From NCBI GenBank assembly GCA_036279835.1, contig DASUII010000296.1, positions 1-13,346 of the forward strand: DNA of 13,346 nt. Reading direction: 5' to 3'. The notes beneath the pieces are model-generated. The model saw nothing but the letters and a program-made list of their open reading frames with translations. It did not search any database and was not told the DNA's origin. The DNA comes from GCA-003244245 sp036279835. GTDB lineage: Bacteria > Actinomycetota > Actinomycetes > Mycobacteriales > Pseudonocardiaceae. Below are positions 1 through 6,115 of the stretch, in pieces (position 1 is the first letter of the stretch; each line of letters opens with the position of its first letter). Both the position numbers and the translations under genes were made by a program.

Positions 1-175
1 CGAGGATCTCGGACTGTCCATGCGGGATCCCGTGACCGTCGAGGCGCTCAAGAGCCTAGGCGGCCGAGAGGTCTCGATCGACACATTCTGTCATACGATT
101 ACGATGGCGGAAGAACTGTCGAGGCTCACTGCGGCCGAGGATCGCGTTTCGGACCGCGTCGGCCAAGAGGACTAA
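1..175 (+). CDS. 3' end of an unrecognised protein-coding gene (partial)
   Basis: An open frame enters from the left edge and ends at TAA 173-175, giving 57 C-terminal residues that finish in RVGQED. The segment is hydrophilic and acidic, with one stretch (ITMAEELSRL) that could form a helix, and shows no membrane segment or known catalytic motif. It runs towards the leftward FAD monooxygenase gene, and the two stops are separated by about 64 bp with no clear terminator hairpin. The tail alone does not identify a family. An NAD(P)-binding NmrA-type protein was considered but nothing in these residues proves it. That the frame is coding is inferred from its uninterrupted length to the edge and its GC-rich third positions. 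Confidence 0.5.
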   Translation, partial: EDLGLSMRDPVTVEALKSLGGREVSIDTFCHTITMAEELSRLTAAEDRVSDRVGQED

Positions 176-239
176 GAACTCCGCTATACGGTCGCGACAG
201 AAACCTGAACCTGCGAGCTGACTGCCTGTTGCGAAGCTG

Positions 240-1391
240 TCACGCTCCGCTGCGCCGATTGCCGGCGTCGGTGACGCGCCGGTAGGTTTCGGTGACCCCC
301 GCGAGTTCCTCTGGAGATCGAGTGTCTCCGGTGCGCAGCATCTCGCGGTTAGCGGCGATGATAGCCGCCGTCGCCTCGCAGCGCTTCTTCTCGTACGTGG
401 CCAGGCCTTCGGGGAAGTCCCGAGCCAGTTCGTCGGCCAGCACATGGGCATCGACGATCGCCTGCGATGCCCCGTTCGCGCCGACTGGGTACATCAGGTG
501 GGCAGCGTCGCCGAGCAGCGTGACTCGTCCCTGGCCCCACCATGGCAGGGGGTCCCGGTCGACCATCGGGTACTCGAGGATCATCGCACTATTCCTGATC
601 AGGCCGGGCACGTCGAGCCAGCCCAGGTCCCAGCCGCCGAAGTACCTCAACACATCCTGCGCGCGACCGGGTTGATTCCAGTTCGCGTCGCCGGGCAACG
701 GTCCCGACTCGGCTACCCGCACCTCGGCCACCCAGTTGACCAGGGATGGACCGATCGGATACGCGATCAGCCCGGCGTTTCCTTCGCCGCGGGCGATAGC
801 CATCGAGCGCCCGCTGAGGAACGGCTCGATCTCGGTCACCCCACGCCACATCCACACCCCGGACCACAGCAGCGGGGCCTGACCAGGATGCAGCCGCTCG
901 CGGACCGCTGAATGCAGGCCGTCCGCGCCGATCAGCACCGCCGCATCGATCTCCTCGCCGGAAACCCGGACGCGAACCGTGTCGGCATCCTGCTCGAAAC
1001 TCAGCAGCCGGGTACCGGTGCGGACCGCGTGCGGTCCGCACCGGTGGCGCACCGCGGACAGCAGCAGCATCTGCAGGTGTCCGCGGTGCACGGAGTACTG
1101 CGGCCACCGGTAGCCGCCGGCGATTCCGCGCTGCTCAGTGAACAGTGTCTTCCCGGACTGGTCGCAGTAGACGTTTTCGGCGGTGGGGACTCCGATGTTG
1201 GCGAGGTCGTCGCCGAGGCCGAGTTCGGTCAGCTCCCGCACGGCGTGCGGGAGCAGGTTGATCCCTACGCCCAGCGGCCGCAGCTCGCCGGCGCGTTCGA
1301 TCACGGTCGCCTCGATGCCCGCGGCGTGCAGGCTCAGCGCTGCGGTCAGGCCACCGATCCCGGCCCCGGCGATGAGTACCCGCATGGTCAA
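240..1391 (-). CDS. FAD-dependent aromatic monooxygenase, PhzS-like
   Basis: A 383-residue class A flavin monooxygenase of the UbiH/PhzS type, expected to hydroxylate an aromatic substrate using NAD(P)H and O2. The Rossmann fingerprint GAGIGG is at residues 9-14, the acidic ribose-binding turn IER at 31-33, the DG motif (GADGLHSAVR) near 155-164, and the second FAD motif GDAAHLMYPVGANG at 294-307. The stretch LGVGINLLPHAV after the first strand is typical of the PhzS-like branch. Two starts are possible. TTG at 1391 overlaps the stop of the upstream NTF2-like gene by 4 nt (TTGA). ATG at 1385 lies two bases after that stop. Both place it directly behind the NTF2-like gene as a leftward operon, opposite lysR. 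The substrate cannot be read from the sequence. Confidence 0.93.
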   Translation of the reverse strand: MTMRVLIAGAGIGGLTAALSLHAAGIEATVIERAGELRPLGVGINLLPHAVRELTELGLGDDLANIGVPTAENVYCDQSGKTLFTEQRGIAGGYRWPQYSVHRGHLQMLLLSAVRHRCGPHAVRTGTRLLSFEQDADTVRVRVSGEEIDAAVLIGADGLHSAVRERLHPGQAPLLWSGVWMWRGVTEIEPFLSGRSMAIARGEGNAGLIAYPIGPSLVNWVAEVRVAESGPLPGDANWNQPGRAQDVLRYFGGWDLGWLDVPGLIRNSAMILEYPMVDRDPLPWWGQGRVTLLGDAAHLMYPVGANGASQAIVDAHVLADELARDFPEGLATYEKKRCEATAAIIAANREMLRTGDTRSPEELAGVTETYRRVTDAGNRRSGA

Positions 1392-1747
1392 CGCCAGGTC
1401 TCGGGGCGGTCGATGACGCGAAGCCAGGACCCGTCCGGCTGCCGCCGGACCACCTGGACCCGGCCGCCGGTGTTGTCGGCTGGCCGCGTGGATGTGACGG
1501 CGAGGTCGCCGTTGCGGACGGTTGGCAGTGCCTCTTCGAGCTCGAAGTGGGATCCGTGCGCGAGCATCTGCTCGTACACCGCGCGGATCGCCTCGCGGCC
1601 GACCGTCCGCGATCCCGGCGGGTACGCGAGCACGGCGTCGTGTTCGTACAGCTCGGCAAGGCCCTCGGCGTCACCGGCGTTGGCTCGCTGCACGAACAGC
1701 CGGGTCAGATCCTCGGGTTCGGTAGCGCGTTCGCGAGTGGTGGTCAT
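1388..1747 (-). CDS. NTF2/SnoaL-like small protein (DUF4440 type)
   Basis: A 119-residue protein of the cone-shaped NTF2/SnoaL-like superfamily. The N-terminal helix (LTRLFVQRANAGDAEGLAELY) is followed by HDAVLAYPPGSRTVGREAIRAVYEQML, which is the usual pocket-forming region with the conserved G-x-x-AIR turn. A C-terminal sheet ends in DGSWLRVIDRPE. Length is normal for the family. Such proteins are small-molecule isomerases, hydrolases or ligand-binding partners, and often accompany flavin monooxygenases. The ATG at 1747 has a strong Shine-Dalgarno (AAAGGAG, spaced 5 nt). It is the first gene of the leftward operon, and its stop overlaps or abuts the monooxygenase start. The reaction is unknown. 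A role on the same substrate as the monooxygenase is inference from the arrangement. Confidence 0.85.
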   Translation of the reverse strand: MTTTRERATEPEDLTRLFVQRANAGDAEGLAELYEHDAVLAYPPGSRTVGREAIRAVYEQMLAHGSHFELEEALPTVRNGDLAVTSTRPADNTGGRVQVVRRQPDGSWLRVIDRPETWR

Positions 1748-1808
1748 CTCGGCTCCTTTCGGTACAGCTCCACTCTGCGGCGGCGCGGGCTAGAAGTCCA
1801 AGAGTGAT

Positions 1809-1835
1809 CGATGCTCATCGTTATAATCGTTCGTT
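1809..1835. promoter_or_regulatory. Divergent promoter/operator region between lysR and the monooxygenase operon
   Basis: TATAAT at 1822-1827 matches the -10 consensus exactly. It lies 8 nt before the lysR ATG, so transcription would begin at or next to the start codon. The overlapping TTATAA is palindromic and gives TATAAC (1825 to 1820) on the minus strand, a possible -10 for the divergent operon. An inverted repeat CGATG-CT-CATCG at 1809-1820 adjoins these boxes and could be the LysR site. No convincing -35 was found on either strand. The assignment is by inspection, not by experiment. Confidence 0.5.
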
Positions 1836-2711
1836 ATGGAACTTCGGCAGCTCGAGTACTTCGTGACCGTGGCGGAGGAGACCAACTTCACCAGGGCGGC
1901 AGCGAAGCTGCACGTGGCCCAGCCGGGTGTCAGCGCGCAAATCCGGCGCCTGGAACGCGAGGTCGGGCAGGAACTGCTGGACCGCTCGGGACGCTCGGTG
2001 CGGCTGACCGAAGTGGGCGCGGCGGTACTCCCCTACGCCAGAGCTGCGCTCTCCGCGGTGGACGGCGTGCGTCTCGCCGTCGACGAGCTGACCGGGCTGG
2101 TGCGCGGGCACGTCGCCGTCGGCACGGTGACCTCCCATAACGTCGACCTGCCTGCGTTGCTGGCCGCTTTCCACGAAGACCATCCCGCGGTGGAGATCAC
2201 CCTCGCCGAGGACAACTCCGACCGCCTCATCGACGCGCTGCGCGGCGGTCGGCTGGATGCGGCGATCATCGCGATCGGCGCCACGCCACCGCCGGGCCTT
2301 AAGATCCATGTCGTCGCGGATGAGTCGATCGTCGCGGCCGTCAGCCACAGCGACGATCTGGCGAAGCAGTCGACGATCCCGCTCGACGTCCTGCGCGATC
2401 GGGCACTGATCAGTCTCCCGGCAGGCACCGGTATCCGGTCGCGCCTCGACGACGCCTGCGCCTCCGCCGGTTTCACCCCGCACATCGGCTTTGAAGCCAG
2501 CAGTCCCATGGTGCTCATGCAGCTCGCCGCGCGGGGGCTGGGCGTCGCGATCGTGCCCGCGTCCGTCGCCAACGCGCGGGAAGACCTGCACCCGCTCACC
2601 ATCGTCCGGCCCGAACTACGCGGGCGTCTCGCGTTCGCCTGGCGGACCGAAGGGCCCATCAGCCCCGCCGCCCGCGCCTTGGTCCGACGAGCACTGCACA
2701 TGCTCAGTTGA
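1836..2711 (+). CDS. LysR-family transcriptional regulator
   Basis: A 291-residue LysR-type regulator of ordinary length. The N-terminal winged helix-turn-helix spans residues 1-60, with the recognition region FTRAAAKLHVAQPGVSAQIR at 18-37 and RLTEVGAAVL after the wing. Residues from about 90 form the periplasmic-binding-protein-like effector domain, including ARGLGVAIVPASV, a conserved C-terminal stretch of the family. It is transcribed divergently from the NTF2/monooxygenase pair with 88 bp between starts, the classic layout for a LysR protein that represses itself and activates the neighbour when an effector binds. There is no Shine-Dalgarno before the ATG and a -10 box sits immediately upstream, so the message is probably leaderless. 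Forty-eight bases of the 3' part (2606-2653) recur at 3804-3850. The effector is unknown. Confidence 0.93.
   Translation: MELRQLEYFVTVAEETNFTRAAAKLHVAQPGVSAQIRRLEREVGQELLDRSGRSVRLTEVGAAVLPYARAALSAVDGVRLAVDELTGLVRGHVAVGTVTSHNVDLPALLAAFHEDHPAVEITLAEDNSDRLIDALRGGRLDAAIIAIGATPPPGLKIHVVADESIVAAVSHSDDLAKQSTIPLDVLRDRALISLPAGTGIRSRLDDACASAGFTPHIGFEASSPMVLMQLAARGLGVAIVPASVANAREDLHPLTIVRPELRGRLAFAWRTEGPISPAARALVRRALHMLS
2606..2653 (+). repeat. 48-bp direct repeat, copy 1 (inside lysR)
   Basis: This stretch near the end of the lysR coding region, starting CCGGCCCGAACTACGCGGGC, is repeated in the same orientation at 3804-3850 with one missing G. Similarity stops abruptly at both ends. In this copy the sequence is in frame and encodes part of the effector domain (about RPELRGRLAFAWRTEG), so it is probably the source copy. 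Confidence 0.9.
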
Positions 2712-2758
2712 CCTCCGTTGAGATCATCGGAATTCTCTAGCGGATCAAGAAGGGTTCC

Positions 2759-2893
2759 CTGCGTGTTGACGTAGCTACCCTCGCCCTGGTGCTCGGCCTT
2801 GGGGCCCTTCGAGCGGACACCGGGCACCGCGTCGGCATGCTCTGTGCACTGGGCGGCATCAGCGCACTGCTTGTGGATATCTACCTGTACTGA
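2759..2893 (+). CDS. Possible tiny two-helix membrane protein or gene remnant
   Basis: Between the convergent lysR and VOC genes an open frame closes at TGA 2891-2893 and reads through two hydrophobic stretches, VATLALVLGLGAL and VGMLCALGGISALLVDIYLY, joined by a polar turn RADTGHR. That pattern resembles a helical hairpin. The start is the weak point. An AAGAAGGG purine run at 2747-2754 precedes a CTG at 2759 (44 residues), while the first in-frame GTG is at 2789 (34 residues) and lacks a ribosome site. The upstream frame closes at TAG 2738-2740. No family was recognised. It may be a real micro-protein or the remnant of a longer membrane gene. Confidence 0.25.
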   Translation: MRVDVATLALVLGLGALRADTGHRVGMLCALGGISALLVDIYLY

Positions 2894-2906
2894 GCGGCCG
2901 CGCCGG

Positions 2907-3485
2907 CTAAGCCGGGTCGACGATCTCGTCGGAAGACAGTGTCGTCTGCGGCACCGAAGCGAGCACCCCGTCGCGGGTCAACTCCCGCACCGCCGGGACC
3001 GGGTTGGGGTCGGAGAACAGCGTGGGGTCGCTGTAGTCAGCAATCCGCCCCGTCGGGTCGACGACCCACCACGACGCCTCCAGCGCGATTCCGTTGGGAT
3101 CGTTGAAGTAGATGGAGCGCACAAAGCCGTGGTCGATGACATCGGTGACCCCGCAACTATGCGACTTCAGCCGGCTCTGCAGCTCCTCCAAGGCATGCTC
3201 ATCGGGAAGGTTGAACGACAGATGATCGAACTGCATCTTGCGCCGGTCCGGCACCCCGGCCGGTACCTGAAACCGTTCCACGACGACGTCTCGGTACTCG
3301 AAAAACGCCACGGTCTGCTCGTCACCGAACTCGAAGAAGTAGTGCCGGAAGGATTCGTTGCCCAGGTGCGCGACGAGCCGCGCCCCGAGCACCCCGTGCC
3401 AGAACCTCGTGGTGGCGTCCATGTCGTTCGTGATCAGGGCGAGGTGGTTGATGCCCCGCCAGAAGGGCCTAGCGATCTCGGTCAT
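2907..3485 (-). CDS. VOC-superfamily (glyoxalase/extradiol dioxygenase fold) protein
   Basis: A 192-residue vicinal-oxygen-chelate protein with two paired beta-alpha-beta-beta-beta modules: residues 10-65 (GINHLALITNDMDATTRFWHGVLG) and 84-140 (MQFDHLSFNLPDEHALEELQ ... SIYFNDPNGIALEA). Likely metal ligands are H14, H88 and E136, with E63 in the fourth position, so a mononuclear metal site looks intact. About 50 residues follow the second module, longer than in simple glyoxalases. Family members isomerise, open or conjugate small molecules, and the substrate here cannot be told. ATG 3485 is the start, with no strong ribosome site upstream. The gene is convergent with lysR and is followed upstream by the damaged intergenic stretch, so it appears to be a single transcription unit. 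Confidence 0.88.
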   Translation of the reverse strand: MTEIARPFWRGINHLALITNDMDATTRFWHGVLGARLVAHLGNESFRHYFFEFGDEQTVAFFEYRDVVVERFQVPAGVPDRRKMQFDHLSFNLPDEHALEELQSRLKSHSCGVTDVIDHGFVRSIYFNDPNGIALEASWWVVDPTGRIADYSDPTLFSDPNPVPAVRELTRDGVLASVPQTTLSSDEIVDPA

Positions 3486-3803
3486 GGGCCAAGTCTAGAA
3501 AGCACACCAGACCTATGTCGAGATCGACGCCTGTGGATCTACGCCGAGGAGGCTGACCCGAAAAATAGGGTACCGCTGGGTCTCATAGTGCTGGTGTGGC
3601 GAATTTTCACCGCGGAACGCGCAGCCACACAGGGCCATCAGATGCTGTTGCCTATTCGCCCTCCTCGCGTTCTCAAGATCGTCAATAGTGAGCAGTCACC
3701 GTGCAGGATCGCACGGCCATCGCTCGGTTTCGGCGATCATGGCAGGTCGTTGAGCCGTCGGCCGGACCCATGAACGGATTTTCCCAGAACGCGAGGTCCG
3801 CAA

Positions 3804-3850
3804 CCGGCCCGAACTACGCGGGCGTCTCGCGTTCGCCTGCGGACCGAAGG
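3804..3850 (+). repeat. 47-bp direct repeat, copy 2 (lysR-derived, noncoding)
   Basis: This matches 2606-2653 at every base except for one G lost from the GG at the CCTGG position, and has the same orientation. Flanks on both sides differ from those of copy 1. Here the sequence is in no recognisable gene, and its right edge abuts the decayed XRE-regulator fragment. It may be a recombination scar or one member of a dispersed repeat. Confidence 0.88.
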
Positions 3851-4088
3851 CGAGCCGGGTCGATGTACTCCGGCGGCACCGACGACGAAAACGTGTCCGA
3901 GACAGACTCCGGGGAGCCATTAACGCGTCCCGGATCGCCGGAACGTCGTCATGCTTATCTTCGTCCTCCAGCAGGACGGGCTCCCCAAGCAGATCGCTGA
4001 GCGTGACTCGGAGCTCCCGCGCCACCTCCGCGAGCACATCAAGCCGACGAACACCGACCTTCCTGACCGCCTGTTCGGCCGAGGCACG
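3851..4088 (-). pseudogene. Fragment of an XRE-family helix-turn-helix regulator
   Basis: On the minus strand, about 3894-4088 encodes VRRLDVLAEVARELRVTLSDLLGEP followed by LLEDEDKHDDVPAIRDALMAPRSLS. This is the pattern of actinobacterial XRE regulators just after the DNA-binding helices: the 'rlsviaeiArALgVslsdLlgep' helix, then a linker 'vpaireALmap'. The N-terminal helix-turn-helix itself is absent. After LSR the reading appears to shift frame, and the other frame continues as DTFSSSVPPEYIDPARLRSA before reaching the lysR-derived repeat at 3850. Loss of the N-terminus, a frameshift and abrupt truncation at the repeat make it a pseudogene. A start codon assigned upstream at 4178 would give a low-complexity arginine-rich leader unlike any real protein. 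Confidence 0.6.
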
Positions 4089-4259
4089 GCTGCTAGTGGG
4101 TCCTGTCCGGCGGCCATGATCACGCCGGTATTGCCGCCTCGGTGTGGGCGGTGCCGCCTTGCGGTGGGATCTTCGCACTTTCGCTGCTGCTTGTCCGGGC
4201 GCTGCTCCGGGACAGTTTCCGGCGACCGAGCTGACCTGCGTCGTGTTGACCTCGCGGTT

Positions 4260-4628
4260 CTATGCCGTTCTGCGGCTGGCGGCTCGCTTTCTGCGTACCT
4301 CGTCGATGTCCAGTGCGGTTGCCTGACCCACGAGGTCCTCCAGGTCTTCCAGCGGAAGGGTGCCCGATCGAGCATAGATCACGAAACCTTCTTTTATGAT
4401 TACTAGGGTGGGAAGGGACATGACGCGGAACATGGCAGCAAGCTGGCTATGCGCTTCAGCGTCGACCTTGCCGAACACCGCATCGGGGTGGCGCTGCGAT
4501 GCTTGTCCGAAAACAGGTTCGAACATGCGGCACAGTCGACACCGCGGTCCCCAGAAGTCGACCAGCGCCAATTTGGCGCCGCCCACGACGTCGGAGAAGG
4601 TCTCCTTTGTCAGCTCAATCGTCGCCAT
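4260..4628 (-). CDS. Thioredoxin-family protein with a CRLC active site
   Basis: A 122-residue thioredoxin-fold protein, presumably a cytoplasmic disulfide reductant, as no signal peptide is present. The fold is standard: KLALVDFWGP strand, active-site cysteines C30 and C33, SLPTLVIIKEG with the cis-proline P73, and a C-terminal helix EDLEDLVGQATAL. The active site is unusual: canonical WCGPC is replaced by RCRLC (W to R at 29, GP to RL between the cysteines), with an extra GP at 27-28. Both cysteines remain, so redox activity is plausible but the potential and partner choice should differ from TrxA. The last 15 residues are basic (RRKRAASRR). ATG 4628 has a strong ribosome site (GGAGGGG, spacing about 5). 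No thioredoxin reductase gene is near. Confidence 0.88.
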   Translation of the reverse strand: MATIELTKETFSDVVGGAKLALVDFWGPRCRLCRMFEPVFGQASQRHPDAVFGKVDAEAHSQLAAMFRVMSLPTLVIIKEGFVIYARSGTLPLEDLEDLVGQATALDIDEVRRKRAASRRTA

Positions 4629-4736
4629 CTTCCCCTCCGTTGGACCCTTCGGTGATATCGAGAAGGCATCTGCTGTCTCCGCGGTTTTGTGAGATTCGTC
4701 TTGTCCGGGGAAGAGCTGAGATCTAGGTCACGGATG

Positions 4737-4751
4737 CATGCCGGCGGCATG
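4737..4751. promoter_or_regulatory. 15-bp palindrome upstream of the thioredoxin gene
   Basis: CATGCCG-G-CGGCATG is a perfect inverted repeat with a one-base centre, 109 bp upstream of the thioredoxin ATG and in the gap behind rnpB. The shape and position suit a dimeric repressor site, but no regulator gene or promoter box ties it down. The rest of the 4629-4896 gap shows no gene. Confidence 0.25.
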
Positions 4752-4896
4752 TGGGCGATTATTTTAGCCTCATCTGGCTGGCCGCTACTAGCCTATGCTC
4801 CGACCGCCTATCACCTGCAGTCTTCCCAGCCGGACCTCACCGCGTTCCTCCCGGTCAACCCAATGCGTCCGCCCGCTGGCGCAGGTGGTGAAGTGC

Positions 4897-5322
4897 GGGG
4901 CGGACGAGCTGGCCTGTAAGCCGGATCCTGTGCACCGGGCGCCTTGCGGCGTCCGGCCGGCGGTCATCCATCTCGGCCTGCCGTTGCCGGCAGGCTCTAG
5001 CGGCCTACCCGCAGGCATCGGGCGGGCCGCCCTCAATCGCCTGCGCAGCGCGCCGAATCCGGTGCGCCTTTTGGCCTTGCTCCGGGTGGGGTTTACCGAG
5101 CCGTCCCGGTCGCCCGGGACGCTGGTGGTCTCTTACACCACCGTTTCACCCTTACCCCGGCCCCGTGGATCTCATGGGGCGGGGCGGTCTGTTTTCTGTG
5201 GCACTGTCCCGCGGGTCACCCCGGGTTGCCGTTAGCAACCACCCTGCCCTGAGGAGTCCGGACTTTCCTCGACGGGCCCGTTGCCATGCCCGACGCGACC
5301 GCCCGGCCAGCTCGTCCGCCCC
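4897..5322 (-). ncRNA. rnpB: RNase P RNA (bacterial type A)
   Basis: This is the catalytic RNA of ribonuclease P, which trims the 5' leader from tRNA precursors with the RnpA protein. Reading the minus strand, the 5' end and 3' end form a perfect 18-bp P1 helix (5305-5322 with 4897-4914). Conserved landmarks follow in order: CGAGGAAAGTCCGGACTCC near the 5' side (P3/P4), AGGGCAGGGTGGTTGCTAAC, GGGTGACCCGCGG with CAGAAAACAGACCGCC, GGTAAGGGTGAAACGGTGGT leading to GTAAGAGACCACCAGC, GGTAAACCCCACCCGGAGC, AGATGGATGACCGCC, and GGCTTACAGGCCAGCTC at the 3' end. Length of about 426 nt is normal. The exact ends may extend a few bases past P1. Long frames crossing this segment on both strands are spurious. 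Confidence 0.97.
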
Positions 5323-5362
5323 TCAGCATAGATCGCTCCACATCGGGTTAGCGTGGCGCCTC

Positions 5363-6115
5363 ATGCCGTCCGCGCAGCTTGCCCTGTTGATTGTCGCGGG
5401 CCTTGTCTCAGGCATGGTCAATGCGCTGGCCGGTGGTGGATCGCTGCTGCTGTTCCCGGCGCTGCTGGCGGTGGGCTTCTCACCGCTGGCAGCGAATGTC
5501 ACCAACTCGGTCATCCAGTGCCCAGGTTATGTGGGCTTGGCGCTGGGCAGCCGGCGGGAGCTGCGCGGGCAACGCGGGCGAGTGCTGTCGACAGTGGGTG
5601 TGGCAATGGCGGGCTCGCTGGGGGGCAGCCTGCTGCTGCTGGTCCTGCCTGCCACGGTGTTCGACGCGGTAGTGCCCGCGCTGGTGGCGCTGGCCAGCGT
5701 GCTGCTCGGGATTCAACCGTGGCTCTCGCGGTGGATCAGCGAACCCGAACCCGATGCTCCGGACCGCCGGGCGATCTTGCTGCCTGCGGTTTTCTTGGGT
5801 GCCATTTACGGCGGCTACTTCGGTGGGGCGCTCGGTGTCATCTTGATCGCGGTGCTCGCCCTCACCACGCATGACGACCTCCGCAGGCTCAACGCCGCCA
5901 AGGGGGTGCTCTCGCTGATCATCGGTGCGGTCACGGTGGTGGTCTTCGGGATCGGTGCCCCGGTGGACTGGTTGGCCGTCGCGCTGCTCGCCCCCACCAC
6001 TCTGGTCGGGGGCTTCGTCGGCGCGAAGCTCGCCGGTCGGGTGCCCGAGCCGGCGTTGCGAGCCGCAGTGGTTGTGGTCGGCTTGGCGGTGTCGATCTAC
6101 CTGTTCATCAGGTGA
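5363..6115 (+). CDS. TauE/SafE-family (TSUP) membrane permease
   Basis: A 250-residue polytopic membrane protein of the TSUP family, which exports or imports sulfur-containing or small organic anions such as sulfite, sulfoacetate or taurine-derived compounds. The family shows as two homologous halves. Residues 7-48 hold VAGLVSGMVNALAGGGSLLL then FSPLAANVTNSV. The second half has GAIYGGYFGGALGVILIAVLAL and HDDLRRLNAAKGVLSLIIGA. Further hydrophobic helices end in VGLAVSIYLFIR. ATG 5363 is chosen because upstream in-frame codons lie inside rnpB. A TAGCGT box at 5349-5354 sits 8 nt before it, so a leaderless message is possible. The gene is divergent from rnpB, and its 3' end overlaps the opposing RNase H gene by 8 bp. 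The transported substrate is unknown. Confidence 0.9.
   Translation: MPSAQLALLIVAGLVSGMVNALAGGGSLLLFPALLAVGFSPLAANVTNSVIQCPGYVGLALGSRRELRGQRGRVLSTVGVAMAGSLGGSLLLLVLPATVFDAVVPALVALASVLLGIQPWLSRWISEPEPDAPDRRAILLPAVFLGAIYGGYFGGALGVILIAVLALTTHDDLRRLNAAKGVLSLIIGAVTVVVFGIGAPVDWLAVALLAPTTLVGGFVGAKLAGRVPEPALRAAVVVVGLAVSIYLFIR

Larger units (their letters stand above)
3486..4259. other. Gene-poor, scarred stretch between the VOC and thioredoxin genes
   Basis: No intact gene is supported here. From 3486 to about 3803 no coding or structural signal is visible apart from the presumed VOC promoter region. At 3804-3850 lies the second copy of the lysR-derived repeat. From about 3851 to 4088 the minus strand carries a frameshifted XRE-type regulator fragment. 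From 4089 to 4259 several overlapping frames are open on both strands, but none gives a recognisable protein. The mixture suggests past rearrangement and decay. Confidence 0.6.

Noticed and set aside
1821..2591. 256-residue open frame antisense to lysR
   Set aside because: It is a shadow frame in high-GC DNA with no recognisable motif, while the sense frame is a textbook LysR protein.
2903..2915. CCGGCT-A-AGCCGG palindrome as a terminator between lysR and the VOC gene
   Set aside because: It overlaps the VOC stop codon, has only a one-base loop and is not followed by a T-run.
4085..4259. Possible insertion-sequence end near GGGTCCTGTCCGG (4099-4111)
   Set aside because: No matching inverted end, target duplication or transposase frame was found. 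Similar TGTCCGG and CCGGGACAG words nearby are too short to support an element.
4788..5235. Long open frames on both strands across 4788-5235
   Set aside because: They coincide with RNase P RNA, whose conserved landmarks and 18-bp P1 helix explain the sequence.
5165..5362. N-terminal extension of the permease frame starting at 5165
   Set aside because: It lies inside the highly conserved rnpB on the opposite strand and reads as charged, non-membrane sequence. The permease begins naturally at ATG 5363.
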